In this document: one piece after another, positions 54,926 through 63,374 of the stretch
Layout of the letters: every line of letters begins with the position of its first letter
Position numbering within the stretch: position 1 is the stretch's first letter
Assembly (NCBI RefSeq): GCF_029318685.1
Contig: NZ_CP119677.1
Location: forward strand, 1,178,001-1,242,000
Reading direction: 5' to 3'
Length of the DNA: 64,000 bases
From: Ruminiclostridium papyrosolvens DSM 2782
GTDB lineage: Bacteria > Bacillota > Clostridia > Acetivibrionales > DSM-1351
Notes under the pieces: generated by a model
Told to the model about the DNA's origin: nothing
The model's input: the letters and a program-made list of their open reading frames with translations, nothing else
Database searches by the model: none
Translations under genes and position numbers: made by a program

Positions 54926-56653
54926 ATGGATAAAATAAAACAAAAAAGCTCATCAGAGAGACTGCTCTGGGCACAGTTCGATGCACTCCAACTGGGTTCC
55001 GGCTGGGATGAGGAGGATATTAATAAACCTCAGATATTAATAGAAGATGCATTTGGAGACAGCCATCCGGGAAGTACTCATCTGAATCAGCTGACAGAAC
55101 AGGCAAGAATCGGTGTCTACGAGGCAGGAGGCTGTCCTGCAAGGTTTCATACGACAGATATTTGCGATGGGTGTGCACAGGGACACAAGGGTATGAATTA
55201 CGTACTGGCATCCCGTGAGGCTATTTGCGATATGGTTGAAGTGCAGGGAAGTATGGTTTCATGGGATGGGTTAATTTTATCCTCGTCCTGTGACAAATCT
55301 ATTCCCGCTCACTTAAAGGCAGCTGCAAGACTTGATATTCCGGCTATTTTCATACCGGGGGGCAGTATGAGACCCGGCCCCAATATGACTACTTCATTGG
55401 CTGCAGGAGATATCTCTCTGAGGCAAAAACGAAAGGGAGAAATAAGCAGTCAGGAGATTCGTGATTACAAGCTGACAGGCTGCCCATCTGTAGGAGCATG
55501 TACTTTTCTGGGAACTGCCAGCACTATGCAGTGTATGGCGGAGGCTCTCGGAATGGCACTGCCGGGAAGCGCATTGGTTCCTGCAACCATGAGAGACATT
55601 CTGTCTTACTCAAGAAAGGCAGGCAGGAAAATCCTTGAGCTGGTTGAAAAAGGTATAACTCCTGACAGAATCATGACAAACAAGGCATTTGTAAATGCAA
55701 TAATTGTCCATAGCGCAATCGGCGGTTCCACCAATGCAACACTGCATTTACCTGCTATTGCAAGGGAGCTTGGTATTATACTGACGCCGGATATGTTCGA
55801 TGAAATAAACCATATGATTCCGCATTTAGGCAATATATTCCCAAGCGGAGAGCACCTTACAGAAGCCTTCTGGTTTGCGGGGGGAATACCAATGGTACAA
55901 TTAATGCTCAAAGAATATCTGCATCTGGATGTAATGACTGTAACAGGAAAGACTTTGGGAGAAAACCTTGAAGATTTGGAAAGGGATAACTTTTTTGACA
56001 GAAATATCGGTTATCTTTCCAATTACGGTTTGAAGAGAGACGATGTTATTACACCTTTGAATGAAGTCAAGGAAAAGGGTTCTATCGCTGTCTTAAAAGG
56101 AAATATTGCACCGGATGGCTCAATAGTAAAGTATTCAGCTTGTACGGAAAGTATGCGTAAACACAAAGGTATTGCCAGAGTATACAATAGCGAGGAAGAT
56201 GCCTACAGTGCAGTGGTGAATAATGAAATCAACCCCGGAGAAATTATAGTAATCCGCTATGAGGGCCCAAGAGGCAGCGGAATGCCTGAAATGTTGATGA
56301 CGACAGAAGCTATCGTGTGCGACAAGCGGTTGAACGGCACGGTTTCTCTTGTGACAGACGGAAGGTTTTCAGGAGCCACACGGGGAGCGGCAATAGGACA
56401 CGTTTCGCCGGAGGCTGCTGCAGGAGGGCCTTTGGGACTTGTTGAAACCGGAGACATTATAGAGTATGACATTGAAAACAGGAGTCTTAACGTTGTAGGT
56501 ATACAGCAAAAGGAAATGCCTTTGGAGGAGATTCAGAGAATTTTTGACCAACGAGAAAAAAATAAGGAAGAAGTTCTTCCACCTGTAAGAAAAGGTTTAC
56601 TGAAAAGATATACCGAATCCGCCCTTTCTGCTATGGAAGGTGCAGGCTACTAA
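54926..56653 (+). CDS. IlvD/Edd-family sugar-acid dehydratase
   Basis: This 575-aa protein has the Fe-S cysteine motifs TTDICDGCAQGHKGM, SSSCDKS and TGCPSVGACTFLGTAST, and the C-terminal RFSGATRG. The family includes dihydroxy-acid dehydratase (IlvD) and aldonic-acid dehydratases. The preceding GntR gene and following DHDPS-type aldolase argue for an aldonic acid such as arabonate or xylonate rather than branched-chain amino-acid synthesis. AGGGAGG lies upstream. The exact acid cannot be told. Confidence 0.88.
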   Translation: MDKIKQKSSSERLLWAQFDALQLGSGWDEEDINKPQILIEDAFGDSHPGSTHLNQLTEQARIGVYEAGGCPARFHTTDICDGCAQGHKGMNYVLASREAICDMVEVQGSMVSWDGLILSSSCDKSIPAHLKAAARLDIPAIFIPGGSMRPGPNMTTSLAAGDISLRQKRKGEISSQEIRDYKLTGCPSVGACTFLGTASTMQCMAEALGMALPGSALVPATMRDILSYSRKAGRKILELVEKGITPDRIMTNKAFVNAIIVHSAIGGSTNATLHLPAIARELGIILTPDMFDEINHMIPHLGNIFPSGEHLTEAFWFAGGIPMVQLMLKEYLHLDVMTVTGKTLGENLEDLERDNFFDRNIGYLSNYGLKRDDVITPLNEVKEKGSIAVLKGNIAPDGSIVKYSACTESMRKHKGIARVYNSEEDAYSAVVNNEINPGEIIVIRYEGPRGSGMPEMLMTTEAIVCDKRLNGTVSLVTDGRFSGATRGAAIGHVSPEAAAGGPLGLVETGDIIEYDIENRSLNVVGIQQKEMPLEEIQRIFDQREKNKEEVLPPVRKGLLKRYTESALSAMEGAGY

Positions 56654-56674
56654 TAAAAAAAAGGAGATACAAAG

Positions 56675-57568
56675 ATGAATTGTGAATACATTACCCCGGC
56701 AGTTACTATATTTGATGAAAATAAAAAAATTGATACCCAGTCACTCCATAATCTGTATGACCATCTGATAAAGGGTGGAGTTGACGGTATTTTGATTCTG
56801 GGAAGCATAGGAGAGTTTTTTGCAATTCCGGTGGAAAGCAAAAAGGAACTCATTCGATTTGCTGTTAAGGAAATCAACGGTAGGACAAAACTGCTGGTTG
56901 GAACTGCAAGCATGGATATAAACGAGACAATAGAGCTTTCCAAATATGCTTGCGAACAGGGTGCAGACGGTATAGTGGTGATTTCACCGTATTATTTCGG
57001 ATTGAGCCAGGAAAGTGTTGAGGAGTATTACGACAAAGTAGCCGATGAATGCCCGGGTGACTTGTATCTGTATAGTTTTCCGGATCGTACAGGTTATGAT
57101 ATCTCTCCTGAGGTGACTTTAAATCTTTTGAGAAAACACAAAAATATTGTGGGATACAAGGATACTATACCGGGGATGGATCATACAAGGGAATTGATAA
57201 AATTAATCAAGCCGGAATTCCCGAATTTTAGAATCTACTCAGGATTTGATGACAACTTTGCTCATAATGTAATGTCAGGAGGGGACGGATGTATTGGCGG
57301 ATTGTCAAATCTTGTTCCTGAAATTTGCAGTTCATGGGTAAAGGCTTTCAAAGAAAAAGATATAAGAACAATTTCAGATATTCAAAGGAAGATAGATTGT
57401 CTTATGGATATTTATCAAGTAGGAAAGCCTTTTGTTCCTTATATTAAAAAAGCACTGATGATTAAGGGTATCTCCGTAAAGGATTACTGTTCCTTCCCTT
57501 TGCCAATGGCAAATGAACAGGATATTTCAAAACTCAAAGCCATTATGGAAAAGTCAGGTTTAATCTAA
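56675..57568 (+). CDS. DHDPS/NAL-family 2-keto-3-deoxy sugar-acid aldolase
   Basis: This 297-aa (beta/alpha)8 protein has GSIGEFFAIPVESKKEL, the tyrosine region YSFPDRTGYD and Schiff-base lysine in VGYKDTIPGMDH. The family covers dihydrodipicolinate synthase, N-acetylneuraminate lyase and KDG-type aldolases. It lies 21 bp after the dehydratase, so it probably cleaves or processes the 2-keto-3-deoxy acid formed there. AAAAGGAGA precedes the ATG. Confidence 0.87.
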   Translation: MNCEYITPAVTIFDENKKIDTQSLHNLYDHLIKGGVDGILILGSIGEFFAIPVESKKELIRFAVKEINGRTKLLVGTASMDINETIELSKYACEQGADGIVVISPYYFGLSQESVEEYYDKVADECPGDLYLYSFPDRTGYDISPEVTLNLLRKHKNIVGYKDTIPGMDHTRELIKLIKPEFPNFRIYSGFDDNFAHNVMSGGDGCIGGLSNLVPEICSSWVKAFKEKDIRTISDIQRKIDCLMDIYQVGKPFVPYIKKALMIKGISVKDYCSFPLPMANEQDISKLKAIMEKSGLI

Positions 57569-57656
57569 GTTGCAAGCCTGTAAAAATAACACTTTTGCTC
57601 ACACCGTGGGTATTTTGCTCTATTTATATGGTGAAGCAAATTTCGCAAAAGTTTAA

Positions 57657-57686
57657 TTGACGTGATGGTTATAAATGGTATATAAT
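57657..57686 (+). promoter_or_regulatory. Promoter of the cobalamin-biosynthesis operon
   Basis: TTGACG (57657-57662) and TATAAT (57681-57686) are 18 bp apart, giving transcription from about 57693, just before the riboswitch. Upstream, ACTTTTGC (57591-57598) and GCAAAAGT (57645-57652) form an inverted repeat that may end the preceding operon. Confidence 0.7.
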
Positions 57687-57713
57687 TCAATTAAAATTTA
57701 ATAATTAACGATA

Positions 57714-57912
57714 TTGGTTTGCTCAAAATTATGAGTAACTAAGAGGGAATCAGGTGAAAATCCTGAACAGTCCTGCTGCCGTATGATGGAGCGGTTCTCT
57801 AAAAAAGCAAGAATTATTTTTGCTTATACATGCCACTGGGTGATTAGTCCGGGAAGGCGAGAACTTTGCTATGATATCTGAGTCGGAAGACCTGCCAGTA
57901 TTTCTGCAGATG
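57714..57912 (+). promoter_or_regulatory. Cobalamin (B12) riboswitch
   Basis: The leader has the conserved segments GGGAATCAGGTGAAAATCC, CAGTCCTGCTGCCGTATGA and, at 57885-57900, the B12-box-like GGAAGACCTGCCAGTA. It precedes a cobalt-uptake/cobalamin operon, and a terminator lies 90 bp further on. Together these mark a transcription-terminating B12 riboswitch that shuts the operon when cobalamin is plentiful. Confidence 0.92.
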
Positions 57913-58003
57913 CCAAATATGCAGAGTACTATGACTTCACAGTGTATGAAGTGTGTAGTTTGTCAAAAGAGAAAACAGTATAAGACTATACGTTCTTTTT
58001 TAC

Positions 58004-58047
58004 AAATAAAACCTTTATTACCAAAATAAATAAAGGTTTTATTTTTT
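58004..58047 (+). terminator. Riboswitch expression-platform terminator
   Basis: AAATAAAACCTTTATT (58004-58019) pairs with AATAAAGGTTTTATTT (58029-58044), followed by further T residues. It stands 33 bp before the cbiM start and is the probable target of riboswitch control. Confidence 0.85.
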
Positions 58048-58080
58048 TGGCAAATATTATTAAGTCGGAGGTTTATTATA

Positions 58081-58827
58081 ATGAAACGTGTAAGAGTAAA
58101 GAACTACCTTGTTTGTCTTTTAATTGCGGTGTGCGCTATTTTTATTTTTCCTGCAAATGCATCTGCAATGCACATCATGGAAGGATATCTGGCACCGGGC
58201 TGGTGTATCAGCTGGGGAGTGCTTTGTATGCCATTTCTCCTGATTGGATTCTTCTCAATAAAAAAGAAAATCGAAATATCTTCAAAAAACCTGACTCTGT
58301 TAGCAATGTGCGGCGCTTTTGCTTTTGTGCTTTCAGCACTCAAGATGCCGTCAGTTACCGGAAGCTGTTCGCACCCAACAGGAGTGGGACTGGGCGCGGT
58401 TTTGTTCGGGCCAACTGCCATGTCCGTAATAGGAGCTATAATCCTGTTGTTTCAGGCTATTTTACTGGCACATGGAGGAATTACAACCTTAGGAGCAAAT
58501 GTGTTTTCCATGGCTATAGTAGGGCCTTTGGTTTCTTTCGGAGTGTTCAAGCTATCTAAACGATTGGGTGCAAAAGCAGGACTTGCAGTATTTCTTGCAG
58601 CATTTTTCGGAGATTTGATGACATATGTGATAACTTCTGTGGAGCTTGCCATGGCATATCCTGACGCTACTGGAGGATTTATGGTCTCCCTCGGGAAGTT
58701 TATAAGTATTTTTGCTTTTACTCAAGTTCCGCTTGCTGTTTGTGAAGGACTTCTTACGGTAGTTATTTATAATGTTCTCGCAAAATACAGTGCAAAAGAG
58801 CTTAAGGCACTATCAGCAATTTATTAA
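58081..58827 (+). CDS. cbiM: Cobalt ECF importer substrate-specific component CbiM
   Basis: This 248-aa membrane protein has a cleavable N-terminal segment ending NASA, then [10 protein letters not shown]. In CbiM proteins this new N-terminus with its His binds the metal. Also present are [15 protein letters not shown] and about six further helices. Family, operon position behind a B12 riboswitch, and the following cbiN/Q/O all agree. TCGGAGG lies upstream. Confidence 0.96.
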   Translation: MKRVRVKNYLVCLLIAVCAIFIFPANASAMHIMEGYLAPGWCISWGVLCMPFLLIGFFSIKKKIEISSKNLTLLAMCGAFAFVLSALKMPSVTGSCSHPTGVGLGAVLFGPTAMSVIGAIILLFQAILLAHGGITTLGANVFSMAIVGPLVSFGVFKLSKRLGAKAGLAVFLAAFFGDLMTYVITSVELAMAYPDATGGFMVSLGKFISIFAFTQVPLAVCEGLLTVVIYNVLAKYSAKELKALSAIY

Positions 58828-58842
58828 AAAGGAGAGAATGTC

Positions 58843-59136
58843 ATGAAATTATGGAAAAAGAATTTAATTTTGATAGCAGTAGTAGTAGTAATTCTTGCTG
58901 CACCGCCTATTTTTATAAAGAATGCTGAATTTGCGGGCGCAGACGGTCTTGCAGAAGAACAGATAACTAAAATAGCTCCTGACTACAAGCCATGGTTTGA
59001 ATCACTATTTGAGCCTAAGAGCGGAGAAATAGAGTCACTGCTTTTTGCCTTGCAAGCTGCAATTGGCGCAGGAGTGGTAGGTTTTATACTTGGAAGAATG
59101 ACTTCTGTTAAAGGAAAATCCGGAGCAGAAACATGA
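58843..59136 (+). CDS. cbiN: Cobalt transport protein CbiN
   Basis: This 97-aa protein has two transmembrane helices (about 8-24 and 68-87) flanking an extracellular loop with GADGLAEEQI and FEPKSGEIESLLFALQA, typical of CbiN. It works with CbiM for cobalt selectivity. It follows cbiM by 15 bp and overlaps cbiQ by 4 bp. Confidence 0.95.
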   Translation: MKLWKKNLILIAVVVVILAAPPIFIKNAEFAGADGLAEEQITKIAPDYKPWFESLFEPKSGEIESLLFALQAAIGAGVVGFILGRMTSVKGKSGAET

Positions 59137-59912
59137 TACTGATAGATAAATATGCATATGATTCAAAACTTGCCCATATCAGCCCCAAAGCAAAATTGAT
59201 TTACACAATGTTCCCCTTATTATTATGTATTTCACTAAACTCATTTGTTGTAAGTGCAGCAACCATACTCGCTATGGCAGTTACTACGGTAGGGGTGGGA
59301 AAAATAAAGCTTTCGGCATATTTTAAGATGCTTTTTATCCCCTTTGGCTTCTTAATGGTTGGTACAATAACAATACTGATAAATCGGTTTGATTTAAATC
59401 ATGTTTATTTGCTGGGTGTTAGAATCGGAAAATATGTTTACGGCATTGACCGGGTAACTCTTACAAATAGCTTGAAACTGGTACTCAACGCCCTTGGGGG
59501 AGTAAGCTGCATGTATTGCCTGTCCTTGAGCACCCCCATGACTGACCTGTTTCAGGTGCTTAGACAAACAAAGCTTCCGGCCGTTATTGTTACGCTTATG
59601 GAGTTGATATACAGATATATATTTGTGCTGCTGGATGAAATAGGGAGAATGAACGTAGCAAAAAATTCAAGACTGGGGAACTGTAATTTCAGAACTTCTT
59701 TGAAATCCACAAGTGAAATCATAAGTATGCTGTTCATACGTGCCTACAACCGCTCCGACAGGGTTTATGCGGCGCTTGAATCCAGAGGCTACAACGGACA
59801 ATTTGTTACACTGGACGATGAATATATGAACGGCAAAAAGATGTATATGCTTTCAATCCTGTTATGCCTGTTGCTTTTAAGTGCAGGTCTTGCAGAAAGG
59901 CTTTTATTGTAG
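59133..59912 (+). CDS. cbiQ: Cobalt ECF importer transmembrane component CbiQ
   Basis: This 259-aa membrane protein starts in an ATGA overlap with cbiN. It has several helices and the ECF T-component coupling motif near RVYAALESRGYNG. It joins CbiM to the ATPase CbiO. Confidence 0.94.
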   Translation: MILIDKYAYDSKLAHISPKAKLIYTMFPLLLCISLNSFVVSAATILAMAVTTVGVGKIKLSAYFKMLFIPFGFLMVGTITILINRFDLNHVYLLGVRIGKYVYGIDRVTLTNSLKLVLNALGGVSCMYCLSLSTPMTDLFQVLRQTKLPAVIVTLMELIYRYIFVLLDEIGRMNVAKNSRLGNCNFRTSLKSTSEIISMLFIRAYNRSDRVYAALESRGYNGQFVTLDDEYMNGKKMYMLSILLCLLLLSAGLAERLLL

Positions 59913-59924
59913 GAGGTAGCTCTA

Positions 59925-60770
59925 TTGTACATAATTGAAACGAAGAATCTGAGTTATTCATATGACGGAGAACATCAAGCTCTGGAAAATGTCAGTATAT
60001 CAATCAAAAAGGGTAAAACAACAGCAGTTTTGGGCGGAAACGGTGCGGGAAAGTCAACCTTGTTTTTGAACCTTAACGGTGTTTTGACACCTGACAACGG
60101 AAAAGTTTTTTTTGACGGCAGTGAGGTGGAATATAATAAAAAAGGTATAATTGAAATGAGAAAAAGGGTGGGTATAGTCTTTCAGGACCCAAATGATCAA
60201 TTATTTTCCTCAAGTGTTAAAAAGGATATTTCCTTTGGAGCTATAAATCTTGGACTTGGTGTTGAGAAGGTCAGGGAAAGAGTTGAAAAGGCCGTTGTTC
60301 AAACAGGAATTGGGGAATATGTAGACAAGCCTACACATGCATTGAGCTTCGGGCAGAAAAAAAGGGTTGCCATAGCCGGGATTTTGGCTATGGAGCCTGA
60401 TGTGATTATTCTGGATGAACCCACTGCGGGACTTGACTCCAAAGGGGCAAGTGATATTCTTAATCTGTTGACAAAGATAAAAGAAGAAACGGGAGTATCA
60501 GTTATATTGGCAACACATGAAATGGACATTGTTCCTTTATATTGCGACGACGTATTTGTCATGGACCATGGAAAAGTAGTTATGGGCGGAAATGTAAGAG
60601 AAGTACTTTCAAAACCAGAGCTTCTGAGGGAACATTCATTAAGGCTTCCAAGAATGGCACATCTGATGGAAATACTGAATCAGCGGGACAAGCTCAAGGT
60701 TGACACAACGGCAGCTACAATATCAGAAGCAAGGGCATCCATTTTAAGTCTTATAAACGGTGCAGGGTAA
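59925..60770 (+). CDS. cbiO: Cobalt ECF importer ATPase CbiO
   Basis: This 281-aa protein starts at TTG 59925, 8 bp after AGGAGG. It has Walker A GGNGAGKST, Q-loop FQDPNDQLFSS, signature ALSFGQKKRVA and Walker B VIILDEPTAGLD. The C-terminal extension is usual for CbiO. It drives cobalt import by the CbiMNQ complex. Confidence 0.95.
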   Translation: MYIIETKNLSYSYDGEHQALENVSISIKKGKTTAVLGGNGAGKSTLFLNLNGVLTPDNGKVFFDGSEVEYNKKGIIEMRKRVGIVFQDPNDQLFSSSVKKDISFGAINLGLGVEKVRERVEKAVVQTGIGEYVDKPTHALSFGQKKRVAIAGILAMEPDVIILDEPTAGLDSKGASDILNLLTKIKEETGVSVILATHEMDIVPLYCDDVFVMDHGKVVMGGNVREVLSKPELLREHSLRLPRMAHLMEILNQRDKLKVDTTAATISEARASILSLINGAG

Positions 60771-60774
60771 ATAT

Positions 60775-61929
60775 ATGGAGGAATTTATTGTAAAAAACGG
60801 CAAGAGATTAAAGTGCGGATACACCACCGGAAGCTGTGCGGCAGCAGCCGTAAAGGCTTGTGCTGTAATGCTTTTAGGAAATACAACTGTTGATGAGGTT
60901 ATAATTAATACTCCAAAGGGTATCCGACTAAATTTGCAAATAGGTGATATTTATAAACAGAAGGAAAGCATCAGCTGCTCAGTAAAAAAAGATGCAGGAG
61001 ACGATCCTGATGTGACAAATGGTATCAAAATTTTTGCAAAGGTTGAAAAACTGGAAAAAGAAATATTGATTGAAGGCGGCAGTGGTGTTGGAAGAGTTAC
61101 AAAATCAGGACTTCAATGTGCCGTTGGTGAGGCGGCCATAAATCCCGTACCAAGGCAGATGATACATGAGGTTTTAAGAGAGGTGTCCGGGACCTACGGG
61201 TATAAAGGTGGCTTTTGTATTGAAATATCAGCAGAAAATGGAGAAGAAATTGCAAAAAAAACCTTTAACCCAAGGCTTGGAATAACTGGTGGTATATCAA
61301 TACTGGGGACTAGCGGGATAGTTGAGCCTATGAGTGAAAAGGCTTTAGTAGAGACTATTCATAAGGAAATTGATGTAAGAATTGCACAAAATAATAAATA
61401 TTTTCTTATAACTCCCGGTAACTTTGGAAGGGATTTTGCACTGCAACGATTGGGGCTGGACATTGACAAAGGCTTAAAATGCTCCAATTATATAGGAGAA
61501 ACTATTGATTATTCGGTTTATAATAATATTAAGAACATTTTACTTATAGGACATGCAGGTAAACTGTGCAAAATTGCCGGAGGTATTATGAATACCCATT
61601 CAAGGACAGCAGATTGCAGGTGTGAAATATTTGCGGCTCATGCAGCACTTTATGGTGCTTCCAAGGAGTGTATAAGTAAAATAATGCAGTCTATGACTAC
61701 GGATGAAATAAATGTCATACTAAGAGAAGAAGGCCTTGAAGAGGCCGTTAATATCAGTATTCTTGAAAAAGTAAAGTTTCATCTTAATTATAGAGCAAAC
61801 CATAAAGCCAATATAGAGGTTGTGATGTTTACGGATTTAAACAGACAACTGCAAGACAGAGTTTATTATCAGACCTCGGGTGCTGAAGATATGATTAAAG
61901 AATTATGTAAGGAATCAGAGAAGGGATAA
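60775..61929 (+). CDS. cbiD: Cobalt-precorrin-5B C1-methyltransferase CbiD
   Basis: Start ATG 60775 (384 aa) follows CAGGG at 7 bp; an upstream in-frame GTG at 60760 overlaps cbiO without a clear site. The N-terminus LKCGYTTGSCAAAAVKA, then GGSGVGRVTKSGL and ITPGNFGRDFA, are characteristic of CbiD. It methylates C1 during anaerobic corrin ring synthesis. Confidence 0.95.
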   Translation: MEEFIVKNGKRLKCGYTTGSCAAAAVKACAVMLLGNTTVDEVIINTPKGIRLNLQIGDIYKQKESISCSVKKDAGDDPDVTNGIKIFAKVEKLEKEILIEGGSGVGRVTKSGLQCAVGEAAINPVPRQMIHEVLREVSGTYGYKGGFCIEISAENGEEIAKKTFNPRLGITGGISILGTSGIVEPMSEKALVETIHKEIDVRIAQNNKYFLITPGNFGRDFALQRLGLDIDKGLKCSNYIGETIDYSVYNNIKNILLIGHAGKLCKIAGGIMNTHSRTADCRCEIFAAHAALYGASKECISKIMQSMTTDEINVILREEGLEEAVNISILEKVKFHLNYRANHKANIEVVMFTDLNRQLQDRVYYQTSGAEDMIKELCKESEKG

Positions 61930-61933
61930 ATAT

Positions 61934-62614
61934 ATGAGGGGAATTTTATATGGAGTTGGAGTAGGGCCGGGAGATCCTAAAATGTTGACGCTTCAGGCGG
62001 TTGAAGTTCTGCAGATGGCAGATGTAATAGCTATACCAGATACAAAAGGCGAAAAAACTGCTATGAAAGTAGTGGGGGAATACATAAAGGACAAAGCGGT
62101 AGTATATTGTCCCATGCCCATGACAAGAGATACTGATTTACTTGAAAAGAGTCATGGCATAAGCTGTAGTTTGATAGAGGAGCAATTGTTAAAAGGTAGT
62201 AATGTAGCCTTCATTACATTGGGTGATCCCACAATTTATTCTACCTATATGAACATTCAGCGGATTATTGAGGATAAGGGCTATATTACACGGACAATAC
62301 CCGGGGTTACTTCCTTTTGTGCTTCTGCGGGGGCACTGAATATTTCTTTGTGTGACAGAGGGGAAACTCTGCACATTATACCTGCATCCTACGGAGATAC
62401 AGAAGAACTTCTGGATTTAAAGGGCACAAAAGTGCTGATGAAAAGCGGAAAAAGTCTTACTGATATAAAGGCTGCTTTGAAGAGGAAGGGTCTGTATCGT
62501 TATTCACTGATGGTAGAATGCTGCGGTATGGAAAATCAGAGAGTTTACAAAAGTCTTGATGAGGTATCTGATGATTCAAGTTACTTTTCAATTATAATAG
62601 TAAAGGATAAATAA
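61934..62614 (+). CDS. cbiL: Cobalt-factor II/precorrin-2 C20-methyltransferase CbiL
   Basis: This 226-aa SAM-dependent methyltransferase opens GILYGVGVGPGDPKMLTLQA and has FITLGDPTIYSTYM and IPGVTSFCASAGAL, the signatures of the CbiL/CobI group. It begins 4 bp after cbiD. Confidence 0.94.
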   Translation: MRGILYGVGVGPGDPKMLTLQAVEVLQMADVIAIPDTKGEKTAMKVVGEYIKDKAVVYCPMPMTRDTDLLEKSHGISCSLIEEQLLKGSNVAFITLGDPTIYSTYMNIQRIIEDKGYITRTIPGVTSFCASAGALNISLCDRGETLHIIPASYGDTEELLDLKGTKVLMKSGKSLTDIKAALKRKGLYRYSLMVECCGMENQRVYKSLDEVSDDSSYFSIIIVKDK

Positions 62615-62616
62615 GT

Positions 62617-63372
62617 ATGGTGACATTTATAGGAGCAGGGCCCGGAGCCGTTGACCTGATTACGGTTAGGGGCAAAACACTGCTGGAGACAGCTGACATC
62701 GTTATTTATGCAGGCTCACTTGTGAATCCGGGCTTGCTTGATTACACTAAAAAAACATGTGAAATATTTAATAGTGCGGAAATGACATTGGAACAAGTGA
62801 TAGCTGTTATGGAACGTGGAGAAAGAGAGCAAAAAAGCACTGTAAGGCTTCATACAGGAGACCCAAGTATATACGGTGCCATTCGTGAGCAGATGGATAT
62901 GCTGATTGAACGAGGCATTGAATATACTGTAGTTCCGGGAGTCAGCTCTTTTTGCGGTGCGGCAGCTGCGTTAAAAGCAGAATACACATTGCCTGATGTA
63001 AGCCAGACTTTGATACTTACCAGAATGGAGGGACGCACTCCTGTCCCTGAAAGAGAAGAAATATCAAAACTGGCCTCACATAAGTCTTCCATGGCATTGT
63101 TCCTGAGTTCCTCATTGTTGGAGGAATTAAGCCGAAGGCTTGTAGCCGGAGGGTATGAAGCAAATACACCTGCAGCCATTGTATATAAGGCTACCTGGCC
63201 GGATGAAAAAATTGTACGGACATGCGTAGGAGAGCTTTATACAGCTGCAAAAGAAAATAATATCAACAAGACCGCATTAATACTTGTAGGAGATTTCCTT
63301 GGTTCGGAGTACTCAAGGTCAAAGCTGTATGATCCAACTTTTTCTCATGAATTCAGAGAGGCAGTCAAATAG
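62617..63372 (+). CDS. cbiF: Cobalt-precorrin-4 C11-methyltransferase CbiF
   Basis: This 251-aa protein has VTFIGAGPGAVDLITVRG, YAGSLVNPGLL, LHTGDPSIYGAIREQMD and VPGVSSFCGAAAAL, which are diagnostic for CbiF/CobM. It starts 2 bp after cbiL and is followed at 2 bp by cbiG. Confidence 0.95.
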   Translation: MVTFIGAGPGAVDLITVRGKTLLETADIVIYAGSLVNPGLLDYTKKTCEIFNSAEMTLEQVIAVMERGEREQKSTVRLHTGDPSIYGAIREQMDMLIERGIEYTVVPGVSSFCGAAAALKAEYTLPDVSQTLILTRMEGRTPVPEREEISKLASHKSSMALFLSSSLLEELSRRLVAGGYEANTPAAIVYKATWPDEKIVRTCVGELYTAAKENNINKTALILVGDFLGSEYSRSKLYDPTFSHEFREAVK

Positions 63373-63374
63373 TT

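Noticed and set aside
58047-58559. 170-aa frame overlapping cbiM
   Set aside because: It shares the strand but not the frame with cbiM, whose protein is clearly the known family; the alternative is unlike any known protein.
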